DNA of 64,000 nucleotides, taken from positions 2,549,501-2,613,500 of the forward strand of contig NZ_CP112881.1 in the NCBI RefSeq assembly GCF_026409565.1, given 5' to 3'. The notes under the pieces were generated by a model, which was given only the letters and a program-made list of their open reading frames with translations, was not told where the DNA came from and searched no databases. The DNA comes from Sneathiella aquimaris. Lineage in GTDB: Bacteria > Pseudomonadota > Alphaproteobacteria > Sneathiellales > Sneathiellaceae. The translations under genes were made by a program, and so were the position numbers. Position 1 is the stretch's first letter, and every line of letters begins with the position of its first letter. Below, piece by piece: positions 35,476-44,368 of this stretch.

Positions 35476-36705
35476 ATGACGAAAGACAGCGCACGGCGCA
35501 TCCTGATTTATAGCCACGACTCTTTTGGTCTGGGGCATCTGAGAAGATGCCGGACACTTGCCCATGCCCTTGTCGAACAGAACCAAAATCTGTCAGTCCT
35601 AATTTTATCAGGCTCTCCAATTATTGGGAGTTTTGATTTTAAAGCGCGGGTAGATTTCGTTAGAATTCCAGGCATCATTAAACTGAGAAACGGTGAATAT
35701 ACGTCTTTAAGCCTGCACATTGATACAGAGCAGACTTTGGCAATGCGTGCCTCCATCATTCGCCACACAGCAGAGACGTTCGATCCGGACATCCTTATTG
35801 TCGACAAGGAACCTTTTGGACTAAGAGGAGAGGTGGAAGAAACTCTCAGGTTCCTGAAAACAAAAGGAACACGGCTTGTTTTAGGTCTTCGGGACGTACT
35901 GGATGATCCCGCGCTGCTGGTGCCCGAATGGAAACGCAAAAACGTTCTGCCCGCCCTTCAGGATCTCTATGATGATATCTGGGTTTTTGGTATCGAGCAG
36001 TTATACAATCCGCTACAGGAAATCGCCCTGCCCGCAGATGTAAAACGTAAAATCACCTATACTGGATACTTGCCGCGAGCGGTATCGGTTGGCGCGGAAC
36101 CTGCAATACTTGAGGAACTGGACGCACCTTATGCCCTGATTACTGTTGGCGGCGGCGGCGATGGTGAGGTCCTTGTGGACTGGGTCTTGAGAGCCTACGA
36201 ATCTGGTGATCCGCCCCCTATCAACGCGCTCTTTGTATTCGGTCCGTTCATGCCGCCTGAAACGCAAAACTCTTTTCGAGACCGGATTTCAAAACTGGAT
36301 ATGGTAAGGGCTGTCACGTTTGACAATCATATGGAAAGCCTGATGTCCAAGGCTTCTGCTGTCGTCGCAATGGGAGGCTATAATACCTTTTGCGAAGTCC
36401 TTTCGATGGATAAAAGAGCGCTTATTATTCCGCGAACGGTCCCTCGTCTGGAACAGTATATTCGGGCGACTCGGGCGGCTGAACTGGGCTTGATTAGTGT
36501 CCTTATTGACGATGGCGTTCGATCAGCGTCGACGATGACCACCGCCCTTAAACATCTTTCGCAACAGAAAAAACCGTCCGAAACTGTAATTCCAGGACTT
36601 TTGGACGGCCTGACAAATGTAAACCGACTAGCACAATTGCGGTTTCAGGAAAGAGACAAAGCGAGAGAAAAAAATACACTTTCCTTTCGCAAAGCAGACG
36701 GATAG
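35476..36705 (+). CDS. Predicted glycosyltransferase of the MurG-like GT-B type
   Basis: A 409-residue protein resembling the predicted glycosyltransferases grouped with COG4671. The N-terminus ILIYSHDSFGLGHLRRCRTLAH carries the glycine-rich loop of GT-B enzymes and the C-terminal half has ITVGGGGDG and VAMGGYNTFCEVLSMDKRALIIPR, the usual nucleotide-sugar site. ATG at 35476 with GAGAGGAAAGG upstream is preferred over a TTG 30 bp earlier. Next to the Flp pilin promoter and a Bax-like gene; acceptor unknown. Possibly part of a surface polysaccharide or pilin-glycosylation path, which is speculation. Confidence 0.8.
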   Translation: MTKDSARRILIYSHDSFGLGHLRRCRTLAHALVEQNQNLSVLILSGSPIIGSFDFKARVDFVRIPGIIKLRNGEYTSLSLHIDTEQTLAMRASIIRHTAETFDPDILIVDKEPFGLRGEVEETLRFLKTKGTRLVLGLRDVLDDPALLVPEWKRKNVLPALQDLYDDIWVFGIEQLYNPLQEIALPADVKRKITYTGYLPRAVSVGAEPAILEELDAPYALITVGGGGDGEVLVDWVLRAYESGDPPPINALFVFGPFMPPETQNSFRDRISKLDMVRAVTFDNHMESLMSKASAVVAMGGYNTFCEVLSMDKRALIIPRTVPRLEQYIRATRAAELGLISVLIDDGVRSASTMTTALKHLSQQKKPSETVIPGLLDGLTNVNRLAQLRFQERDKAREKNTLSFRKADG

Positions 36706-36707
36706 CC

Positions 36708-37643
36708 CTAGCCTGCAAAAACAGAGGGTATGAATTCCACAGTTGGGCCAGAAGATAACCTGGCCCGATCAAACGGTGCTAGTTTGTTGGAAGCGATAAT
36801 CGAACGGATAGACGATATATATTCTTCACCCCGTTCCGAATAGGATTTGAGAAAAGCAATCATTGATGCCCCTTTTAGCGCCTCTCCCGCATTTAATCGT
36901 CGACTACGTTCTTTTCGAAAAGCGGCATATGCCTGATTTGTGTTCAGGTTCAGTATATATGCTCGGACAGAGTCTAACGGGGTCTTGAAAGAGCGAATGC
37001 GGTAATCCCCTTTTTCTGCTCGCTGCTCTTTGGGCTTCATACCTTTAGAAAAACTCCATTGGCCAAATAATGCATTGCCCTCAATGGCGAAACGTGAAGT
37101 TCCCCAACCGCTTTCTTCAATCATTTGGGCAACCCCCATAGACACAGGAATTGGGCCAACCCGGGTTTTAAGCTGAGCCAATAATTTCCGAAGGGGGATG
37201 TCCTCATCCAGCTTATATTTCTGCGCAAGACGCCTGACCCGTTTTTTGTCGCCGTCGTCCAACTCCGTTTTTGAAAGAAATCTCATTACTGTCTTGCGTT
37301 CCGCTTTAATTTCTTCGTTAGCGATCAGCACGAGAGGAATGGAAAACCTTAAAAACAGCGCCTTCTTTTTCTCAACCGTCACATTTTCCAAGGCATGTTC
37401 TGGCCATTTCGAAGGAATGTCCTGAATCAAAATTCTAGGGATCTGGACCTCCCCTGCTCGCCATTTCTCTACCGATATTTCATGAAGAGTGAAATACTTG
37501 TCCAAATCTTTAATCGTCGAAAAACGCACCGTTTCCCTAGGATGGGCATCCCCTTTGGAAGAGAAAAATCCGCCATAGTTATAATATCCGACCAGCCCGA
37601 CAATCAAGATGCCAAGAATAAAAGTTACAAGAGCCTGCTTCAA
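36708..37643 (-). CDS. Bax-like glucosaminidase-domain protein
   Basis: A 311-residue protein with one N-terminal membrane/signal helix (about 4-22) and a C-terminal glucosaminidase domain (about 165-290): VPVSMGVAQMIEESGWGTSRF with the catalytic glutamate, then GNALFGQWSF and YILNLNTNQAYAAFR. This resembles E. coli Bax, a putative peptidoglycan N-acetylglucosaminidase. It faces away from the small secreted protein gene and converges with the glycosyltransferase (2-bp gap). Confidence 0.85.
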   Translation of the reverse strand: MKQALVTFILGILIVGLVGYYNYGGFFSSKGDAHPRETVRFSTIKDLDKYFTLHEISVEKWRAGEVQIPRILIQDIPSKWPEHALENVTVEKKKALFLRFSIPLVLIANEEIKAERKTVMRFLSKTELDDGDKKRVRRLAQKYKLDEDIPLRKLLAQLKTRVGPIPVSMGVAQMIEESGWGTSRFAIEGNALFGQWSFSKGMKPKEQRAEKGDYRIRSFKTPLDSVRAYILNLNTNQAYAAFRKERSRRLNAGEALKGASMIAFLKSYSERGEEYISSIRSIIASNKLAPFDRARLSSGPTVEFIPSVFAG

Positions 37644-37763
37644 TATCTATTCCCTATTTTAAAGTGACCAGTGCACAATATTGTCGACTGCTCCTGTACT
37701 TCTTTAGGCAACCGCTCAATAATAAGCCTTATTCTCTTGTAGTTTAACGCAAATGGTGAGCAA

Positions 37764-38102
37764 ATGAAGAAATTCTCAGTAATGGCAGCAATGATTGCCG
37801 TTTTGTCAGTGGGAATAACAACAACATCCTTAGCGCAAAACGCCCATGGAAACCTTCAATGTGACGCCAATTTACAAGAAGCTCAGTCAGGAATAGATCT
37901 GGCCGGCAAATCTGTTCGCGCCGTCTCAATTCTGGACCGTTTGGAAACCCATGCCAGTGGCAGCATCGTCAACGGAAAAGAATATTGGGTTTCTTTTCGT
38001 GAATGCAAAGGCAACCTTGTCGTTATTTTTGACCGCAACTGCGCTCTGGAAAATATGTACACGACAGGGAATTGCACGATTGAAACGCTGCCGTCCTATT
38101 AA
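37764..38102 (+). CDS. Small secreted protein with four cysteines
   Basis: A 112-residue protein with a clear Sec signal peptide (MKKFSVMAAMIAVLSVGITT..., cleavage probably after LAQ or SLA near residue 25). The mature part has four cysteines (in LQCDAN, FRECKG, DRNCAL, GNCTIE), enough for two disulfides, and a predicted beta-rich core (EYWVSF, LVVIFDRN). I do not recognise the family. A GGTGAG lies 4-9 bp before the ATG. It ends 5 bp from the convergent glycosyltransferase. Confidence 0.7.
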   Translation: MKKFSVMAAMIAVLSVGITTTSLAQNAHGNLQCDANLQEAQSGIDLAGKSVRAVSILDRLETHASGSIVNGKEYWVSFRECKGNLVVIFDRNCALENMYTTGNCTIETLPSY

Positions 38103-38107
38103 TCACT

Positions 38108-39772
38108 TTATTCAGCTTTCACCACCGATACCAGGTTCATTTTCGCGAGCCAACCTGCGATCCTGATCATTTTCCCAATGGGCATTTTAAAAGCTGTTGC
38201 CAGCTCCTGAAGCGACAGTGTTTCAGCATCTGCGATGGCTTTAACGAAGTCTTCGATGGTGGCAGCGTTTGGCATGATTATCGATGCCCCATTGCCCATT
38301 GTGTCCCCCAGATAGTTTTCGACCTTTCCTACAGCTTTTTCACAAATCCTTACTCTGGTCTGAGGTTTCATCAGTTCCGTCGGATAATGCGCAAAAAGTT
38401 TAAAGGGATCGTCCCGTAACGGAACAGGTGTTCGAAAAACATTTTTCTCCGCCTTTATGCGGCGGTCTGCAAGATCGGCCCATAAATCCTGATAGGTCGG
38501 AATTAGAACGTTCCAGTCGTACACCTCATTGGCCCGTGCTTTACCTGCTGCCCCCATCCTGTTTCGCAAAGCACTGTCTTCAATCAGAGTTAGGTAAGCG
38601 TTGGCGCAGTCCTGTGTGTCGACATTGGTAAACAGCCCGACCTGACCGACATACCGGTCATAGCTATCAATGCCAACCTGATATCGATAGGCCAAATCCA
38701 AACCGCACCCAGCGGCCGGCATGGTCGTTCTGACCAGCAATCCATCAATCCCGTGACGCACGGTTTCACGATACCCATCCCAATCGGTTGCAACAACAGG
38801 TAACCCTGCGGCCATCGCCTCGACCGGTGTTATACCAAACGTTTCCTGAATGTTATCCGACAAGGAAGTAAAGATGTCGGCAGCCTGCCAGATATTCGTA
38901 CGGACATCCATATCCCGACCGTCCAGAAAGATACAATTCACAGACGGACAAAATTTTCGCGCACCACTTCTAAACTGATTTTCAATTGCCGCTGTTGCAA
39001 ACCAGCCGGCTTGTACCAAATGCAATTTTTTGTTGGTTTTTGCAGCTGCAATTTCCAGAGCCTGATACATCGGAAGAGGATGCGCCTTTGCATGTGCGGC
39101 AAGTCTGCCAACATATAAGATAACAATATCATCCGCGCCAATCTTGTGACTTTCTCTGAACGTCTTACGCCATGCCAATTTTTCAGGCGTCTCAGCAAAA
39201 TCGTCACAATTAATTCCAAGTGGAATGATCGGCAGCTGAACGGGTAATTTTACCTTTCCACCATTTCTCTGCTCCAGATACTCGGAATAGTTTGCGAGCA
39301 CGTGTTCGACCGTTTTTTTCACCGAAACAGATGTGCAGATCAAGGCATCCCATTCTTCAAAGGGTGCAATAGCAAGATCGCCAAACGTATCCATGACTTC
39401 CATCGACGAAATGGTATGCGTCAATCCACAAAGGCTAAAACTATTGGTCCCGATATGTCGCCGTTGCCAGGCGAACGGACCGATTGAAGGTCCAGAATAA
39501 AACAGACACCCCGGCTCGCTCATACGCCCGAGCGTCATGGGGTTTATCCATGTTGACGGCGGAGCCTGATTAGACCAGGACGCGATCTGGCTTTCGAATG
39601 CCTTAAATTTTCCCGGGTGGTCCGTATAGCAATAAAGCTGATCCTGATCCCCAAACTTCAAATACCCTTTGAGAAAGCTTTCTCCAGCAGATTGCCGTCC
39701 CAGAAGACGTTCACCGCCAGTGCTAAATCCTTCTTGCTCGTAGAAAATAGCTGCATTTCGTTTATTGCTCAC
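38108..39772 (-). CDS. Glycosyltransferase (GT4-like) with C-terminal helical extension
   Basis: A 554-residue GT-B protein starting with GTG. The N-terminal acceptor domain has EEWDALICTSVSVKKTVEHV; the donor domain has ILYVGRLAAHAKAHPLPMYQAL and TFGITPVEAMAAGLPVVATDWDGY, the E-x7-E type signature of GT4. After about residue 450 comes an extra segment ending in a small helix-turn-helix-like region (LSLQELATAFKMPIGKMIRIAGWLAKMNLV). Acceptor unknown. It stands alone on the minus strand between the small secreted protein and paaE. Confidence 0.85.
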   Translation of the reverse strand: MSNKRNAAIFYEQEGFSTGGERLLGRQSAGESFLKGYLKFGDQDQLYCYTDHPGKFKAFESQIASWSNQAPPSTWINPMTLGRMSEPGCLFYSGPSIGPFAWQRRHIGTNSFSLCGLTHTISSMEVMDTFGDLAIAPFEEWDALICTSVSVKKTVEHVLANYSEYLEQRNGGKVKLPVQLPIIPLGINCDDFAETPEKLAWRKTFRESHKIGADDIVILYVGRLAAHAKAHPLPMYQALEIAAAKTNKKLHLVQAGWFATAAIENQFRSGARKFCPSVNCIFLDGRDMDVRTNIWQAADIFTSLSDNIQETFGITPVEAMAAGLPVVATDWDGYRETVRHGIDGLLVRTTMPAAGCGLDLAYRYQVGIDSYDRYVGQVGLFTNVDTQDCANAYLTLIEDSALRNRMGAAGKARANEVYDWNVLIPTYQDLWADLADRRIKAEKNVFRTPVPLRDDPFKLFAHYPTELMKPQTRVRICEKAVGKVENYLGDTMGNGASIIMPNAATIEDFVKAIADAETLSLQELATAFKMPIGKMIRIAGWLAKMNLVSVVKAE

Positions 39773-39880
39773 CCGTTCCCCCTATACCGGCCTTTATTCA
39801 AGGCCCGCTAAATAACTTGCGGTAGGGTAAGGGAATAACGGTCGAAAATAAATATATCCTGAAGAGAAGAGGATTATTTA

Positions 39881-40960
39881 TTATGCATCAAAGTCTACAA
39901 TGACATCATCACTTGTCGGGTGAGACTGACAGGTAAGGACAAACCCCTCCGCGACTTCGTCATCTTCAAGTGCATAGTTCAGATCCATCCGAACCTCTCC
40001 TTGAATAACTTTAGCGCGGCATGTACTGCATACCCCGCCTTTACAGGCAAAGGGCAGATCGACACCTTTTTCAAGAGCCGCGTCCAGTATGGACACACCT
40101 TCTTCTGGTATGCCGACTTCTGTTGTTTGTCCGTCGAGAATTACCGAAACAGTATGTTCGGGCCCTGCATCATTGGCATGTGGGTCCTGTTTCGGTTTAT
40201 TGGCGGCAGCGATCGCAGCGTCTGTTATGAAAAGCTCAAAATGAATATGGTCTTTTGGCAGACCGTTATCGATTAGAAAGCCCTGAACATCCATGATCAT
40301 ACTTTCAGGGCCACAGATGAACGCATCATCGAATGACCGGACATCCAGGGCCCCGTCGAACAATGTTTCGCATTTCTCCCGATTTATCCGACCATTAAAC
40401 AGGGCCGCGTCCTGTTCTTCTCTACTCAGTATATGAATCAGGTTCAGCCGATTTTGATACTGGTTTTTAAGGTCTTCAATCTGCTCAAGAAACAGGATAC
40501 TCGACACTGTCCGGTTTCCGTATATCAGCGTCACTTTGCTTTTTTCTTCAGTTTTCAAGATCGTTTTAAGAATAGAAATAATCGGTGTTATTCCGCTTCC
40601 AGCAGCGACAAGCAGGTAGTTTTTCGAATGGTGCGGATCAAGTGGCGTGTTAAACCGTCCTTGCGGCACCATGACATCCATCACCTGTCCTGGTTTAAAA
40701 TTTTCATTGGCGAATGTGGAAAAAACACCATCATCGATTTTTTTAATGGCCACTTTAAGTTCCGGATCCCCAACGGCACTGCAAATCGAGTAGGACCTTC
40801 TTACATCCTCCCCGTTTATTTCAGCTTTTAAGGTCAAATGCTGACCTTGCTCAAATCGATAGGCATCGCGCAGTTTTTCAGGAACATCAAATGATACAGA
40901 AATCGCATCTTTCGTTTCCCGCACAACATCTGAAATCGTTAAACTATGAAAAACACTCAT
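39881..40960 (-). CDS. paaE: Phenylacetyl-CoA epoxidase reductase PaaE
   Basis: A 359-residue electron-transfer protein: FAD-binding domain (about 5-105, RRSYSICS), NAD-binding domain (about 110-230, LLVAAGSGITPIISIL), and C-terminal plant-type ferredoxin (about 270-359) with CKGGVCSTC and a fourth Cys in VLTCQS. It passes electrons from NADPH to the PaaA di-iron site. Last gene of paaABCDE, 9 bp after paaD. Confidence 0.96.
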   Translation of the reverse strand: MSVFHSLTISDVVRETKDAISVSFDVPEKLRDAYRFEQGQHLTLKAEINGEDVRRSYSICSAVGDPELKVAIKKIDDGVFSTFANENFKPGQVMDVMVPQGRFNTPLDPHHSKNYLLVAAGSGITPIISILKTILKTEEKSKVTLIYGNRTVSSILFLEQIEDLKNQYQNRLNLIHILSREEQDAALFNGRINREKCETLFDGALDVRSFDDAFICGPESMIMDVQGFLIDNGLPKDHIHFELFITDAAIAAANKPKQDPHANDAGPEHTVSVILDGQTTEVGIPEEGVSILDAALEKGVDLPFACKGGVCSTCRAKVIQGEVRMDLNYALEDDEVAEGFVLTCQSHPTSDDVIVDFDA

Positions 40961-40969
40961 ATTCGTTCC

Positions 40970-41464
40970 CTAGACACATTTGAAATAATCGAACGGTTCA
41001 AGACAATCGACACATTTATAGAGCGCCTTACATGCCGTCGAACCAAATTCACTAACTTTTTCTGTATTTTCAGACTTGCATTGCGGGCACCGCACCGTTT
41101 CGTGCCCCAACAATGCCGCCTTTGCACTGGATGACGGCGGCGCAATGCCAAATTCTTCCAGTTTTTTCTTGCCGTTTTCTGAAATAAGGTCAGTCGACCA
41201 AGCGGGCGACAACACTGTTTTAATGTCAACGTCCTTATATCCATGCAATGTCAAGGCGACCCGAATATCCTCGGCAATCGTATCCATCGCCGGGCAGCCT
41301 GAATAGGTTGGCGTAATCGAGACCCGAACCCCGTCTCCCGGAAACTCGATCCCCTGCACAATGCCCATATCTTCTATTGTCAAAACGGGAATTTCCGGAT
41401 CTTTCACCTGTTCCAGCACCTGCCTGACCGCCTCTATGTCCCCTTTTACATTATTCTGTTCCAT
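40970..41464 (-). CDS. paaD: PaaD, maturation factor of phenylacetyl-CoA epoxidase
   Basis: A 164-residue SufT/MIP18-type protein (VKDPEIPVLTIEDMGIVQGIE, YSGCPAMDTIAEDI) with a C-terminal zinc-ribbon-like part holding CPQC and CVDC pairs. PaaD is needed for epoxidase activity in vivo, probably by iron-sulfur or metal delivery. The start MEQNNVKGDIEAVR at 41464 lies 7 bp after the paaC stop; an upstream in-frame extension to 41554 lies inside paaC and lacks family similarity. Confidence 0.93.
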   Translation of the reverse strand: MEQNNVKGDIEAVRQVLEQVKDPEIPVLTIEDMGIVQGIEFPGDGVRVSITPTYSGCPAMDTIAEDIRVALTLHGYKDVDIKTVLSPAWSTDLISENGKKKLEEFGIAPPSSSAKAALLGHETVRCPQCKSENTEKVSEFGSTACKALYKCVDCLEPFDYFKCV

Positions 41465-41471
41465 CAGACGT

Positions 41472-42230
41472 CTACCATTTTGCGTCAGGATAAGCCCTAG
41501 GAAGAAATTGCATTTCCGCCAAAATATATCCAAGATGTTCAGAATGCTTGCCAACCTTACTACCGCGGACGGACCAGGTCACCTCTGGACGCACCAAGGT
41601 TGCTTCTTCCAAAACAGCGTCAACCATGGCATTCCATTTCTCCTGCAAGGAAGCCGTATCAACGCCAATACCAGCTTTGGCCATCGCATCGTCAACCGCA
41701 TCCATATCAAACATTTCAGGTGTGAACCCCCAAAGTTCATTGATCGCGGTTTGCATGCGTTCATGGCTTTCTTCATTACCATCCCCTAACCGAATAACCC
41801 AGTCACTGCTGTGACGTCGGTGATAGGTGATTTCTTTCAACGATTTTACGGCAATTTCAGAGAGCGTTTGATCGGCAGAAGAACAAAGGGCTTCAAATTG
41901 CACATACTGAAAACAATCAAAGAAAAACTGACGGGCCATTGTTTTGGCGAAATCGCCATTCGGCTGTTCGACCAATAGAAGGTTTCGCCATGCTTGCGCA
42001 TCCCGATGAAACGCCAAAGCGTCTTCGTCGCGACCTTTTCCTTCAACCTTCCCGGCATAATCAAGCAATAACCGAGCCTGTCCAACCAGATCCAGCCCGA
42101 CATTCATCAAGGCCAGCTCCTCTTCCAGAACAGGTGCCTTACCGCACCATTCCGCAAGGCGTTGACCCAAAATCAGACTGTTATCCCCGAGCCGAACCAG
42201 ATACTCGAATAAATCTTCGTTATTTGACAT
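41472..42230 (-). CDS. paaC: PaaC, structural subunit of phenylacetyl-CoA epoxidase
   Basis: A 252-residue ferritin-like helical protein (LVRLGDNSLILGQRLAEWCG, ELALMNVGLDLVGQARLLLDYAG, YHRRHSSDWVIRLGDG) that forms the PaaA-PaaC heterodimer core without its own di-iron centre. The ATG at 42230 (MSNNEDLFEYL) has GGGAA upstream; the longer in-frame start at 42329 would overlap paaB. Confidence 0.95.
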   Translation of the reverse strand: MSNNEDLFEYLVRLGDNSLILGQRLAEWCGKAPVLEEELALMNVGLDLVGQARLLLDYAGKVEGKGRDEDALAFHRDAQAWRNLLLVEQPNGDFAKTMARQFFFDCFQYVQFEALCSSADQTLSEIAVKSLKEITYHRRHSSDWVIRLGDGNEESHERMQTAINELWGFTPEMFDMDAVDDAMAKAGIGVDTASLQEKWNAMVDAVLEEATLVRPEVTWSVRGSKVGKHSEHLGYILAEMQFLPRAYPDAKW

Positions 42231-42255
42231 TATCATTTCCCAAATTCTGTTCTGA

Positions 42256-42555
42256 TCACATATGGCCGACTTCATCGGGAATGTCGTAAAATGTTGGATG
42301 ACGATACATTTTCTCGTCATTTGGATCATAAAAAGCCCCTTTATCTTCAGGGCTTGAGGTCACGATATCTTCTGTTTTCACAACCCAGATACTAACGCCT
42401 TCACTGCGGCGTGTATAAACATCACGGGCGTTGGTGAGGGCCATTTCAGCGTCGGGGGCGTGTAAACTACCGACATGTTTATGATGCAGCCCGTTTTTGC
42501 TTCGAATAAAGACTTCGAAAAGCGGGAATTCAGATTTACGTTGAGTTTCTGACAT
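42256..42555 (-). CDS. paaB: PaaB, bridging subunit of phenylacetyl-CoA epoxidase
   Basis: A 99-residue protein with the PaaB motif PLFEVFIRSKNGLHHKHVGSL and the DNARDVYTRR-like segment (ALTNARDVYTRRSEGVSIWV). It joins PaaAC dimers into the larger complex. Preceded by AAGGAAATC; 14 bp after paaA and 25 bp before paaC. Confidence 0.95.
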   Translation of the reverse strand: MSETQRKSEFPLFEVFIRSKNGLHHKHVGSLHAPDAEMALTNARDVYTRRSEGVSIWVVKTEDIVTSSPEDKGAFYDPNDEKMYRHPTFYDIPDEVGHM

Positions 42556-42569
42556 TATGATTTCCTTCG

Positions 42570-43529
42570 TTAAGCTGCTTTGGCAGCTTGCGCGCGTTTA
42601 CGCTTTTTCTCTGCATGGGCAAGGGCTGCATCCCGAACCCACTGACCACCATCATGAGCATCTCTGCGGGTTTGCAAACGCTCTCGATTGCATAAACCAT
42701 TGCCAGCAACAACATTTGCAAACTCGTCCCAATCGATTTCACCCCAATCGTAGGACTTTTTTTCTTCATTCCATGCAAGTTTTTCATCCGGTATACTCAG
42801 GCCCAGATAATCGGCCTGCGGAACAGTCGCATCAATAAACCGCTGACGGAGTTCATCATTGGATGTGCGTTTAATTTTCCATTTCATGGACTGGCCCGTC
42901 CTCGGGCTGTCTGCATCATGTGGCCCAAACATCATTAAAGCAGGCCACCACCAGCGATTAATCGCATCTTGGGCCATCTCTTTCTGTTCAGCTGTCCCTT
43001 GCGCCATCTTTATCATGATTTCGTATCCCTGACGCTGATGAAAGCTTTCTTCTTTACAGACTTTCACCATAGCGCGGGCATAAGGACCATAAGAACAACG
43101 GCAAAGGGCGATCTGATTGGTAATGGCGGCACCATCAACGAGCCAGCCAATCGCACCGATATCGGCCCAGTTCAATGTTGGGTAATTGAATATGCTGGAA
43201 TATTTTGCTTTCCCGGTGTGAAGCTGCTCATACATTTCGTCGCGGGAGATCCCGAGTGTCTCGGCTGCACTGTATAGGTAAAGACCATGTCCGCCTTCAT
43301 CCTGGATTTTTGCCATTAAAATAGCTTTGCGTTTCAAGGACGGCGCCCGTGTCAGCCAGTTTCCTTCTGGCAGCATGCCGACGACTTCCGAATGGGCATG
43401 CTGAGAAATTTGCCGGATCAGTGATTTACGATACCCCTCGGGCATCCAGTCTTTCGGCTCGATTTTTAACTCAGCGTCCACTTTCGCCTGAAAGGCCTCT
43501 TCAAGCGCGGCCAAATTCTGCTCATCCAT
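42570..43529 (-). CDS. paaA: PaaA, catalytic subunit of phenylacetyl-CoA epoxidase
   Basis: A 319-residue di-iron monooxygenase that makes ring-1,2-epoxyphenylacetyl-CoA. Iron ligands lie in [12 protein letters not shown] and [13 protein letters not shown] (ExxH motifs), with [20 protein letters not shown] before. The ATG at 43529 ([13 protein letters not shown]) has GGAGAGG upstream; an in-frame extension to 43607 is not family-like. First gene of paaABCDE; the downstream pathway genes (paaG, H, J, Z, K) are not in the window. Confidence 0.96.
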   Translation of the reverse strand: MDEQNLAALEEAFQAKVDAELKIEPKDWMPEGYRKSLIRQISQHAHSEVVGMLPEGNWLTRAPSLKRKAILMAKIQDEGGHGLYLYSAAETLGISRDEMYEQLHTGKAKYSSIFNYPTLNWADIGAIGWLVDGAAITNQIALCRCSYGPYARAMVKVCKEESFHQRQGYEIMIKMAQGTAEQKEMAQDAINRWWWPALMMFGPHDADSPRTGQSMKWKIKRTSNDELRQRFIDATVPQADYLGLSIPDEKLAWNEEKKSYDWGEIDWDEFANVVAGNGLCNRERLQTRRDAHDGGQWVRDAALAHAEKKRKRAQAAKAA

Positions 43530-43567
43530 CCCGGTTTTCCTCTCCAGCTCAATCCTGATTTCTAATA

Positions 43568-43606
43568 TGATACATAATTTTTCCAAAATCAATAAATAAT
43601 GTATCA
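43568..43606. promoter_or_regulatory. Inverted repeat upstream of paaA
   Basis: TGATACAT (43568-43575) and ATGTATCA (43599-43606) are perfect inverted copies whose centres lie 31 bp apart, about three helical turns, in an AT-rich gap 40-77 bp before the paaA start. This looks like a paired operator for a repressor (PaaX-, TetR- or GntR-type) of the paa operon. Confidence 0.5.
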
Positions 43607-43697
43607 TTTAAATATACTGTGTTCAAAAGCCCGGAATTTTTGTTTTACTTGAAAATTTGAAAAGCTTGGGTATTTTCTGGCGAACAGGAGAACGCGA

Positions 43698-44339
43698 ATG
43701 TGTGATAAGCCAACACCAGAAGATTTATTCGAGCGCAATAAAGAATGGGCGCAATCCAAACTGGAGCTCGATCAGGAATATTTTTCGCGCTTGCGCGATA
43801 TTCAGCGACCAAACTATTTGTGGATTGGCTGCTCAGACAGCCGCGTGCCGGCTAATGAAATTGTCGGTATGGATCCTGGAGAACTTTTCGTACACCGGAA
43901 TGTCGCGAATATCGTACCGCATAGTGACATGAATTGTCTGGCGGTTATTCAATACGCGGTCGAGATCCTAAAGGTTGAGCATATCATTGTCACCGGTCAT
44001 TATAATTGCGGCGGCATACGGGCAGCAATCAGCGACAGTGATCATGGCCAGATCGACAATTGGCTCGCCAACATCAAAGATATCCTGAAGGCAAATTACG
44101 AAGAATTATCGGCCATTGAAGACGAACAGGCCAAGGTCGACAGGCTTTGTGAGTTGAACGTCATTCAACAGGTACGTAACGTTGGCAAAACATCGATTTT
44201 GCAAAAGGCATGGCGTAACAATCAAAAAGTGACCGTCCATGGATGGGTCTACGGCCTACATGATGGCCTTATCCGTGACATGAATGTCGACATTTCGAGC
44301 ATCGATCAAATCCACGAAGCCTATCAGATCAGAAGCTAA
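43698..44339 (+). CDS. can: Beta-class carbonic anhydrase
   Basis: A 213-residue zinc enzyme interconverting CO2 and bicarbonate. Zinc ligands are C45 (in CSDSRV, with the D47/R49 dyad), H101 and C104 (GHYNCGG). GELFVHRNVANIV is also diagnostic. Length and motifs match E. coli Can/CynT. AGGAGA lies 7 bp before the start. Divergent from paaA; no functional link is evident. Confidence 0.96.
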   Translation: MCDKPTPEDLFERNKEWAQSKLELDQEYFSRLRDIQRPNYLWIGCSDSRVPANEIVGMDPGELFVHRNVANIVPHSDMNCLAVIQYAVEILKVEHIIVTGHYNCGGIRAAISDSDHGQIDNWLANIKDILKANYEELSAIEDEQAKVDRLCELNVIQQVRNVGKTSILQKAWRNNQKVTVHGWVYGLHDGLIRDMNVDISSIDQIHEAYQIRS

Positions 44340-44368
44340 AGACGCCTGGCGATTTGGCTTTTTGGCGG

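Noticed and set aside
39789-39805. GGCCTT-TATTC-AAGGCC hairpin between the glycosyltransferase and paaE
   Set aside because: Only 6 bp, no T-run on either side, and it lies upstream rather than downstream of the minus-strand glycosyltransferase; not a convincing terminator.
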